Made by a program: the position numbers and the translations under genes. Below, piece by piece: positions 40,601-52,600 of a stretch of 64,000 nucleotides of DNA; the first letter of the stretch is position 1; each line of letters starts with the position of its first letter. The DNA lies in the NCBI GenBank assembly GCA_036023115.1, contig JAYKKT010000048.1, forward strand, positions 6,330,001 to 6,394,000, written 5' to 3'. The notes beneath the pieces are model-generated. The model did no database searches, had not been told where the DNA came from, and saw only the letters and a program-made list of their open reading frames with translations. This stretch comes from Brasenia schreberi. Taxonomy: Eukaryota > Streptophyta > Magnoliopsida > Nymphaeales > Cabombaceae.

Positions 40601-43600
40601 TGTTAAAATAGAATTATGTATTGAAGGAAAAATATCAGAAATCACTTATAAATGTGCAGATTACTCAGATTTGTCTGCATTCAACCTTGTGTTTTGCGCC
40701 CCTTCACATTTGCAACTCAGTTACTCGACTAATGACAACCCTAACTCTAATTTATAGGTTGTTCTAACTGAAAAGATATATTTATCCCTATTAAGTAAAG
40801 TTGAGTACAAACCAGGGATAACAGATTTGAATGGGTCCAATCTTGGGACCGGATGAAAATCTAAACAATTCAACATTTCTCAACAATGGAGTACTTCAAT
40901 TGAGCGAAGCAAATTGAAAATCAAATTTAATTTTTGTTAGGTCATGAGTGGTGGAGTTTCTTGATTGAAATATCATCTAGCAGGGACTAGGAAAGAGGTT
41001 GCTCCTACAAGCAATTAGGAGATTGCCAGAAGCCATTAAATGACAATGTTTACAGGTGATTAAGAGTATAATTTAGAAGAGATAAGAAAAAGAAGATTCA
41101 AGGATATATTTGAGGAAGAGGATATTGGACTTGGTGGTGTGATGATAGCATCCACTGTGATGTTAGGACAAAGATTAGTAGTAGTAGTTCTCGACCACCA
41201 AACAAGAGAAAATGGTTGTTGAAGAGGTTGCAAGTGGTAGAAGAGGAAGGGATAGAGGAAGAGGTTGCAAGTGGTCACACAAGGAAAGACCGTATACATA
41301 ATGAGGTTATTAGAAACAAATTGGGAGTAGCACCACCTTATAAATAATGAGGTTACAACAAAAACAACAACAACTAAGCCTTTTCCCATACTAGACGGGG
41401 TCGGCTACATGGATTCTTTGTTTCCACATATCCCTATCGTGTGCCATGTTAGCAGTTAACTCATAATAAGCTAGACCATTCTTTATTGTTTCTTTCCAAC
41501 ACTTTTGTGGTCGTCCTCTAGCTCTTTTAATACTTTCCAAATTTAGTTTTTCATACCTTCTTACAGGTTCTTCTTTCTATATGTCCAAACCATCTTAAAC
41601 GATATTCTCTCATTTTATCCTCTATTGGTGCCACTCCTAATTTATTTATAATAACCTCATTATGTATACAATCTTTTCTTGTATGACCACTCATCAATCT
41701 CAACATCTTCATTTTTGTCACAGACATCTTTTATACATGTTGATGATTAACTGCCCAATACTCAGAACTACAAAACATGGCAGGCCTAATTGCTGCTCTA
41801 TAATATTTATCTTTAAACTTTAATGGTATATTCTTATCACAAAGAATACCTGATGCTCCTCTCCATTTTAACCAACTAGCATTAATTCTATGCATAACAT
41901 CTCCATCAGTTCTTCTATCACTCTGAAAAATTGACCCTAGGTATTTAAAACTTTCCTTTTGGGGATGCAATATGTGCCAATTTTAATTTCTATATCCTCT
42001 GAGATAACCAAATGATCAAACTTACATTCCATATATTTTGTCTTTATTCTACTAAGTCGGAGGCCTTTGCTTTCTAATGTTTCTCTCCATAGTTCCAATT
42101 TTCCATCACCCTCATACATCCTCATACATATTCAATATGAAGTACCTTGGTGTATGTTATTTGCAGATGACATTGTATTAGTGGAGGAGTCTAAGGAAAA
42201 AGTTAATAGAAAATTGGAACTATGGAGAGAAACATTAGAAAGCAAAGGCCTCCGACTTAGTAGAACAAAGACATAATATATAAAATGTAAGTTTGATCAT
42301 TTGGTTACCTCAGAGGACATAGAAATTAAAATTGGCACACATTGCATCCCCCAAAAGGAAAGTTTTAAATACCTAGGGTCAATTTTTCAGAGTGATGGAA
42401 GAATTGATGGAGATGTTACGCATAGAATTAATGCTGGTTGGTTAAAATGGAGAGGAGCATCCGGTATTCTTTGTGATAAGAAGATACCATTAAAGTTAAA
42501 AGGTAAATATTATAGAGCAGTAATTAGACCTGTCAGGTTTTATTGTTCTGAGTGTTGGGCAGTTAACCATCAACATGTACAAAAGATGTCTGTGACAGAA
42601 ATGAAGATGTTGAGATGGATGAGTAGTCATACAAGAAAAGACCGTATACATAATGAGGTTATTAGAAACAAATTAGGAGTGACACCAATAGAGGATAAAA
42701 TGAGAGAATATCGTTTAAGATGGTTTGAACATATAGAAAGAAGATCAAAAGAAGAACCTTTAAGGAGGTACGAAAAAATAAATTTGGAAAGTATTAAAAG
42801 AGCTAGAGGACGACCACAAAAGTGTTAGAAAGAAACAATAAAGAATGATCTAGCTTATTGTGAGTTAACTGCTAACATGGCACACAATAGGGATTTGTGG
42901 AAACAAAGAATCCATGTAGCCGACCCCATCTAGAATGGGAAAAGGCTTAGTTGTTGTTGTTATCATTATTATAAACTCCGCCTATGTAAGGGATCACCCT
43001 TGCATGGTTGGTCCCAAGCCCAGATAAAAGAGGAGGGTTGCGTTAGGCTTCCGACAGCCAGCGTAAAACTTTGTCGAACATACCTTGGATTCTACAAAAA
43101 AAACAAAGAATCCATATAGCCGACCCCATCTAGTATGGGAAAAGGCTTAGTTGTAGTAGTTATCATTCTTGTAGGTAATTAAGAAAGCTAAACTCAAGTA
43201 GATATGAGAACCAATTTTATCGAATGTCTTGATAATTTTGATATCTTAGAGGAGTGGATTATAGAAGATGATGAAGCAAATACACTCTTAACTGAAGAAG
43301 ACATTCGGTGGATCAATTTGGAAGGAGCATAGCAATATCAACAAGGGTTCATATTGATTTTTATATTGAAGGTGGTGATGATATTGAACAAGGAGGAGGA
43401 GGAGATGAAAATTATTTAGTTGATGATCTTGATTACAATATGTAATTTTTTTTAATTATGAAAGTTCTGATTTTGCTACATTTTTAAGGATTTAATCATA
43501 AATAAAGGTGTACTTCTTAAGCCTTAAATGCTTATACATTGAAATTTGAATGGTGAATGATGAATATTTACTCAACTTTTGAATTATAAGAATTGCCTTG

Positions 43601-43623
43601 ATTTTTCGTGATTTTTTTTATTT

Positions 43624-43654
<31 letters not shown>

Positions 43655-46600
43655 AAACTATTTTTAAAACTTTACGATACGATACACCTGTCTCATGGAG
43701 CAAAACGATACGCAATAAGATACGGTACAAACAACAATGATTTGAGCAACTCTCTTTGTGTTTGACTGATATATTAGAGGAGTAAGTCGCACATTATCAA
43801 AATACACTTAGGAGCTAAGTCACACGGACACCTCTAAAGAGGTGGAGTGTCGACCCCGACACTGGTGCGACACCGGCATGGCAAAAAAAAAAAATTTTAA
43901 GGTAACTCATGGTTCTGCCGTATATGGTGTATTTATCCCGGTCCCCGAAGAACCCGATTGAGGAGGGAGTGATCCGCGAAGACGACGAAACCGAAGCCTC
44001 TTAGTCGACTCATGACCTTATCTTCCATGATGACCACTTGAGTTACCTCACCATAGTTTCCAAAATGCTCCTTTCACTTGTCTTCCATCATCTCCCATGA
44101 AACTTCGCCGATGAACATAGGTCCTTCTATGTGGATATTTCACGCTTCCAAATCTGACACCGACTTTGAAGTTCGGGTCTTTTTGGATAAATAGGTCCGC
44201 ATCCGTGAAGATTGATTTGTGTATTATGATGAAATTAGTAGTTGTTTACCGTTTATGTGTTTTGCTTTAATATAAAGTTGTATACTTGCTATTGTCATAT
44301 ACTTATGTTAATTGATGTCTCACCTGTTCTAAATTGAATATTATATATAATATTATATACCCTAGCCGTGTCACCGCACCCAAAAAAATTTAAATTTGCC
44401 GTATCCTGCACCCGCACCCGTGTGACATAGCTTTGGAGTTGATTATTTGCATCTCCCTTTATTTCAAGAAGAAGGTGGGATAGACCCAAGATATTACGTG
44501 AAGTCAAAATGGAAAGTGTGAACCAACGGTGGTACAAGAGACCAATCTGGAGGGTCCTCTTTCAAGAACTTGATTACCTACACTATGTAAGTAGCCAAAT
44601 ACATTATAAAATAAATAGTAGGCAAGAGGAATAGAAAGCATGCTAACGTGAAAAACTTGGGTTTTAACTACCTTGCAAACATGATGTTAGGTTAAGATCC
44701 TAGATGTCTAAGCAGAAGTCCAATTACAATAGAAATGCTCATGCTGGCTAATCATACTATATGGATGCACATATAGAGAAACGTTTCTAACTCACATAAG
44801 AACAGATCACCTCTGCATCAGAAAAAATAAACTGACACAAGCTTCAGGGTTGATAGAATGACAATCATTGGCGCCAAAGTAAACTAGAAACAGAATTCAA
44901 ATAAAGCACATCCAACAAAGAAGATAGAATTGAAGACATCACCTCAAGATAGACTTTCTTTTGAACAAAATCTTCAATATCAAGTCGTGCAGCAGTAGCT
45001 AAAAGTTTAAGGGCTCTGCCCTCCTGAAATTGGTGCAAAACATAGTACAAGAAAACATGCAAAGGTTTCATTCCTCCAACTGTATTAAAAGTTACCAACT
45101 CCAGCTTCAAAAGAAATGAGACATGTCAAGTACAGATGAATTTCAAACTGACCAAATAATGAGCAAGCGCATAAAATATTGAAAGGACATCGTGGATAGG
45201 AGATCACACCTTTCCAATGATGATTATCTTCTGAGAATCTTTTTCAACAACTATCTCAACTTGAATAAAGTCTTTCGAGGTTGGCCGAGCAATATAGTTC
45301 ACAACATTTACCTGTGAAAAACTCGCAATGCATAATAACTGAATCTTGAGAATAGACTCAGCAAGAATCTTGTGAAACAAATGAATAAAGAAAAGAAGTA
45401 TCAGTGAAGACAGACTTACTGTAGAGAGATACCTGACATGCATATGGCACCTCATTACGATATTGCATGAAGATTTTCTCCCTAACGATTTCAGCTACAA
45501 AGAATCTTTCAGGGTGCTCACTGGCAATGTCCTGAATAAAGGGTACTCATAACATATATGATGGGGCCGATGGAGGTAACCCTTCACTAACATACATTTA
45601 ACAGCATGACGTCAAACACGTTATAACTTAAACACGACCTTACACAGATAAGATGAAGAGGCAACCAGTGAATCTAGACAAATGCCAAGTCACACAACTG
45701 AGTGACACAACTTCATACCAAGAGCATCTTGATGTTTAAGAAGTGAATTCTGTAATAGAGTGCGTGTAAATTCTGATAGAATGCATCTTAACGTTAATTA
45801 TTCAGACCTAATATGGACTCGAGGGCTATGCACAGTGGAATTTGGCAGGAAGAAAGAGTTACTTCAACAAGGACTTCTGGCGCAAGCCCTCCACAAAAAA
45901 AGCAGGTCTATCGACCTACTTCGCTAACAAAGGAAAACCATTTCACATAGATCTGTATTGGAACTTGAAGGAGATTCAGCTCTTGTGAGGAACTCTAATC
46001 ACTTCACTAGGTTCTTCAACTGGAACATGTTGGTGTGGTAGGACCTGGATACGCTATCTTTCCAGATTAATGCCGGTGAAAGGACGTCTTATTTCTGCTC
46101 CATTCAGTAAGAAGGAACTATAGCAGGAAGTGTAGTACCTTTGTGGATGAAAGGCTCCAAGTATGGATGTCTCTCGACCCAGTTGGTTTTCAATGGATTA
46201 AGGAGAAGCCAATTTGGACTTACATCAGCTAGTAAAGGAATTTCATGGTCAAGCAACCCTCAGGTACTCGACAGCTCTGAAGGTCTGTACTTCTCTTCAT
46301 CCCTAAGGAATAAGGAGATGACCATATATCCTCGTTGAGACTATTGATGTCATTACTATGCTTAAATGCAGAAATGCTGCTAAGAAAGAAGCTCAGCCCC
46401 TTCACCATGACCAACCTCATCTCTAAATCCCCACATGCTTTAGTTTGAGGGCTGGCACATCTGGTTTGAGGATTAGAATGTGTAATTAAATATATGGTCA
46501 TAGAGAGCCTTTCATTATAGAACAACAATTAGACCTGGTATGTTGTATGGTGTTGAATGTTGGGCAGTTAATCATCAACATATACAAAAGATATCCATGG

Positions 46601-49600
46601 TAGAAATGAAGATGTTGAGACGGATGAGTGGTCACACATGAAAAGACCGTATACATAATAAGGTAATGAGGTTATTAGAAACAAATTGGGAGTGGCACAA
46701 ATAGAGAATAAAATGAGAGAAAATTGTAAAATTGTTTAAGATGGTTTGGACACGTAGAAAGATGACCAAAGGAGGCTCGAGTAAGAAGGTATGAAAAACT
46801 AGATTATGAAAATGTAAAAAAAGGAAGAAGAATACCACAAAAGTATTGAAAAGAAACAATAAAGAATGATCTAGCTCATGTTGGTTAACTGCTAGCATCT
46901 AAGTCACACAGACACTTCTAAGGGGTGGAGTGTCGACCCCAACACCGTGTCGGTACGGCATGTCCAAAAAAAATTTGCAAAAAAAAAATTTGTAACTCAC
47001 GGATAAATGGGTCCGGATAATGAAGATTGATTTGTGTATTATGATGAAATTAGTAGTTGTTTATCATTTATATATTTTGCTTTAATATAAAGTTGTGTAC
47101 TTATTATTGTAACTTTATACAATATAAAGTTGCTTGAATGATTTTGAGTGCAAACAATTGGTTTCTTATTACTCAATCTGATTGGATTCTTGACTCCATA
47201 CTGTATGCTTTTGCACAAAATAATCTCTGTCACTAAACACATTTAAAGACCAGGAACATTGCCAGATCAATAGAACAGAAGAGTATGACATCACTAGTGG
47301 TTCCTAGTACAAATACTAGTATATGTTATATCCTATAAAAGATCTCGAAACTCTTTGAATCCATAACTTGGATATTTTGTAGCTCGTAAAATCATTGTAA
47401 GTTTCAGATCATTATGAGGGAACTTGCTAATTGATACCTACATGCACCCAAAATTAGCAAATACTAGTTGTATTATGATTGATTTATGTAGCTTGAATAT
47501 TATATATAATATATAATATTATATACCCTAGCCGTGTCACCGCACCCAAAATTTTTGAAATTTGTCGTATCCCGCACCCGCTCCCATGTGACATAGGCTA
47601 GCATGGTACATGATAGGTTTCTCTGGAAACAAAGGATCCATGTAGTCGACCCCATCTAGTACGGGAAAAGGCTTAGTTGTTGTTGACTTCGTTAAGACCG
47701 CCCACTTTCATTCTTCTCCTTAATATTATGGGGAAGCTTTGGCAGCACTGTCTCATTAGCTACTTCTATGATCTGCTCATGGGGATTGAATTAGATGGTT
47801 GGATCTATCCTTCACATCTTGGAGCAGATGATATGTTAGCCGTGGATGAAGCTAATACGGAACAGTTCTGCAACATATTGGTGGTTTTGAAGATGTTGCA
47901 CTGCGCTTCAGATTTTCAGCAGCCTTGTGGTCTTTAATTGTGAGAAACACCCGTAGAAACCTGGAGAGTATAATTGGTTGTCAGTAAATAGATCTGTCAA
48001 TCGATTATCTGAGACGAAGTTTGGTAAAAGGATCCACACACGATTCTGTAGAGGACCTCATACTCATGCACTGGCAGATAACTTTCCTTGGCAGGTAGGA
48101 TCAGGTTCCTTAAGCATCTATACAACAATGGTCATAGAGCTTTTTGCCCTTGTTTGCCCTACACAAGATGCATATGAAGCACATTCATAAATTAATGATA
48201 AGTTTCTGTGGGGAAGAGGGAAGTTAAACAGACACCTGGTGAGTCGGTCAGTAGTTACATCTTTGATTGCTGAAGGTGATCAGGGTGTGAGAGATCTGCA
48301 CCAATACAACAAGACAACTTGTAAACGACATGTCTTGTGCTCATTGGACTCGACCAACAAGGATATAAATAAATATCTTGTTCTTGACCACTGGATTGGA
48401 CTTGCAATTACAGATGCAAGTGGTTCGGTGTTATGGAAAGCTGTGTAACTGTGTTTAAGGATTTTAGTAGCATTTCTTCAGCTCTACAGAGTGGCCACAA
48501 ATCAGAACATCCTGGTGGCTGAAGGTTCCAAGCATTTACCTGAGTTGCACATCGTACTCTAAATGAATCAGACTGCTAATACGTTTTAAGAATGGATGGG
48601 CCTTATGAAATTACCACACCCGGTCCATCTTCAAATCTTAATGAGAGATCTAGATATGCAAACCTCTAGGTTTCTTCAACTACTCACTTAACAAGCTGGG
48701 AAGACAACCTCTGCCAATGAATCTTGTCTGGAAATCAGCTGCAACCCTGTTAGGATGATGCTTTACACAGGGCCTTCTTTCTGATAAGTTGCCACTGATG
48801 GTAACTTATATGATTGGAGCTTATTACAAGCTACTAGATGCAGTCCATGATTGGACAAGGCAGAACTGGGCAATTGTTCTGGTCTTGCAGTTGTTCCATG
48901 TCTGTTTATGCAATTAAGATCTGCTACTTCAATTGCTGTACGACCACCCAGTGTCAACAAGGAATAGCTATTTGAGCCTACATCTGGGGATAATATTGAA
49001 AACAATGGAAATGGCTCTTTTTATTGTTTACATTTTACATACCACATGGTGGGTCTTATGGCTGGAAAGGAATAATACATTATTCAGAGAAGTATCAAAA
49101 TCAGGAAAACATTTTAAGACAATTTAAGTCTGCTACTTCAAGTGGCCTGAACTATAATGTATTATTCCTCAAGAGACTCAATCAAACACTTTCACAAGAT
49201 CAATATTGGCGATCAAAGCTTTCCTTGTGAGTGTGTATGACTTCATTTGCTATTATGCCATGCTGCAGACATGTCCGTAAAGGCCAGTCCTCAAAATAAA
49301 GCATGTGGAGATTCAAGTTTCTAAGAGATTCATTTCAAGGTGTTCCTCAAGTGGCCTGAACTATAATGGCTTATAGTGCTTTTACCGTGCAGTTTAAGCA
49401 ATTAAGGTTTGCTACTTCAATTGTAGTCAGACTGCCCAGTGTCATCAAAGAATAGTCTTTTGGGGAAAAATCTGGGGATACTACAAAAAGTTGGGGATGG
49501 TCTTTGTTGCTTATATGCGATGTGGTGGGTCTGATGGCTGGAAAGAGATTACAGCTTATTCAGAGAAGTACCAAAATCAGAACAACATTTTAAGACTATT

Positions 49601-52600
49601 ACTCTACGAGGTTCATTGAGGGCACTTTGCGATCTTCCTCTCCCTCTTTTAAAAGAGGAACAAGGTTATTGCAATAATATCATAGCATTGTAGAGAGAGA
49701 GAGAGAGAGAGAGCTCTGGTTACAATAAACTTTGTGGATAATCTTATCTTCTTTATCTATAAGCCCCACAACTATTTATAGGATATTTGCCATACTTAAC
49801 TTCTTTATCTATAAGCCCCACCCTTTTATATATAAAGAACCATGCTAACTGCCTTTTTCTCCACACGAGAGAGTTGAACTTGAGATTGCAGGCACAGAGA
49901 GTCTGTCACAGCACGATCAGCACACTTTGATACTTTCTTTCCCTGAGGTTTTCTTCCTTTTCTTGACATCAAAGAAAAGGATGAAAACTCTTCCTTATTC
50001 ATTTTCTTTTCATAAAAATCAAGGAAGAGCAAAAGAAAAGACAAAGAAAGAGACGCTGGTGGGAGGAACTTGATGACAAAGGACTTCATGATGATTAAAT
50101 AAGAGAGTATTAAGAAAGGCACAAGAATAATGGAACCAAGAGTCAATGTTTAAGAACTTACCCTTTACCCACTGTGCACCATGTTAAAGTTTCTTTTCAT
50201 GAACACACTTGAATGAAAAGCAAACAGGAAGAGAGAAGATGAATGATTGTGCGATAGAGTTTTTTAAATACATTAGGTAAAAGTACATGGACTCAAATAA
50301 TCCTGAATACAGTGCATATTACATGACATACACCATGCATCATATGAAACAGATAAAGAACAGAACAGATACAGGATTCTGTTCTAGATAGATGCAAAAC
50401 TTGATTTCATTTTCACCACATCCACCATAGATTTGTATTGGTATTCAATTAGATCTTCAATGAATCAAGTCTCTTGACTAAATTTTGTACATTTCATATG
50501 AGCCCAGTTTTGAGTTAAAAGGTATTCTTTGTGATAAGAAGATGCCATTAAAGTTAAAAGGTAAATATTATAGAGCAGTAATTAGACCTGTCAGGTTTTA
50601 TTGTTCTGAGTGTTGGGCAGTTAACCATCAACATGTACAAAAGATGTCTGTGACAGAAATGAAGATGTTGAGATGGATGAGTAGTCATACAAGAAAAGAC
50701 CATATACATAATGAGGTTATTAGAAACAAATTAGGAGTGACACCAATAGAGAATAAAATGAGAGAATATCGTTTAAGATGGTTTGAACATATAGAAAGAA
50801 GATCAAAAGAAGAACCTTTAAGGAGGTACGAAAAAATAAATTTGGAAAGTATTAAAAGAGCTAGAGGACGACCACAAAAGTGTTGGAAAGAAACAATAAA
50901 GAATGATCTAGCTTATTGTGAGTTAACTGCTAACATGGCACACGATAGGGATCTGTGGAAACAAAGAATCCATGTAGCCGACCCCATCTAGTATGGGAAA
51001 AGGCTTAGTTGTTGTTGTTGTCATATGAGCCCAGTTTAGAAACCATGCAAAGGATGAGAATCTTCATGTACCATCATCATTGGAAATTAAGGGCATACTC
51101 ATATTAATATCATATAAGCAATGTACTATGCAGAGCGAATTGCATACTGGAAATTCAGCAGGTTATAGCCTATACCAAGAACAACATCTTCTCAGATTTC
51201 TCATCAAATATGCCATACCCTCATCCTTAACTGAATGCTAATTTGAGCTCCTCTCACAAGAGGTCCAACATGATCACTAGAAATGATCTCCATCTTCAAC
51301 ACAATAAGGTTTACTTTCCTGATTGTTGGCATCATAAAAAATCTTGCAACAAGATTAATGACCTTTCCGTGAAAGTAAGGTAACCAAAACACAATTTCTT
51401 TTACATGAAACAATAGGTATAAGTACAGGATATCTATGAAGCTATATCACATGGGCATGTTACTTGTTGCTAGACTGGTGTCTCTTACAACACATGCAAC
51501 ATGGGTCCAAGCACAGAGACAATCTCTAACACAACAAAGTCAATATCTGCTAGCGTTGGATACATTGAGCACGTCCAGGTTTATTTCGGAAAGAAAATGG
51601 ACATGCTCGCTCTATTTTTGTTCAAAACATTAAAAGAAAAAAGAAAAAAATGTCTGGAAAGAACAAGAAGTCTCTCTTCTAAATTATTGAGACATTTTTT
51701 TGCTTTTAAAAGAGGGTAAGGAAGACCACAAAAGTTTTAACTATTAATCATGATATGCTCCTTTTTTAAGTTAACTGCTAATATGGCGTAAGATTGTTGA
51801 GAGTATGAAGAGAATCAAGATAAGCTGCAAATTGAGAAGATGAATATCATGATTGTTCCCAGCACCAATATCCAGATTTGGTTCCATTAACCTTTTGTTT
51901 TTTTATGTTTCTTGAGTTTTCGTTTTTAAAGGTAGCTTTAAATAAGTCATTAATGGCATAATTGTAAAATTAGGCATTGTAATGCTTGTCTTTAAAAGGG
52001 AAAAACCCTACCAGCAATTATCGACTTTTTTGGAATAGAAGAAAGTGTGTATTCAACACCAAGGTGAGCCGATCTCTCCCAATCATCTTCTACTCATTCT
52101 CTATTGTATTCCCTCTACTATATTTTTGTTTTTTTGTACATGGTATCAGAGCTATTTGGGCAGATTTGACTGTGGTGAGCCAACCTCGGGTGGCGTGTGG
52201 AGCAGTAAGAGAAATTACCTTTCAAGTGAAGAATACCGCAGATATGCTACTTGTTGGATGATTTCAATCAACAATGCATATAAAAGATGGAAGGAAGATT
52301 CAAGGAAGAGTCACATGATGTTGTATATGAAAATGACCTAAAACTAAAACCCTTTCAAATTACTAATATTCGGCTGGAAGGTAGAAAGTATAGGGAATAG
52401 GCAAGATCAATCGAACTTGTCTTACAATCCCGAGGAAAACTATCAATTATTAAGCAAAATAAGATTCGATAAGTGAGGATAGTGCAAATTTTGAGAGATG
52501 GTCTAAAGATGATGCATTGGTAAGTTTGTGGCTAATTCAATCAATAAATTCATCTATCAGTAAAACATTTATGTACATAGAATCAACTGAAAAAATCTGG

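Larger units (their letters stand above)
29490..40885 (-). mobile_element. Copia-2: Ty1/copia element split by nested LINEs and a hAT
   Basis: A minus-strand copia element in ERA intron 8. Its 5' LTR is at 40601-40885, with the primer site next to it and gag starting near 36607. Protease, integrase, reverse transcriptase and RNase H run down to about 29490, where coding sequence stops abruptly; no 3' LTR was found. LINE-B (31655-34692) interrupts integrase, and LINE-C with its hAT (36628-40509) sits between the primer site and gag. Subtracting these leaves about 4.5 kb of copia sequence. It lies in the same orientation as the ERA gene. Confidence 0.88.

Noticed and set aside
50150..50410. Possible LTR and primer site (TGGTGCACAGTGGG on the minus strand)
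   Set aside because: Not a standard primer site, and no matching second LTR or coding region was found.
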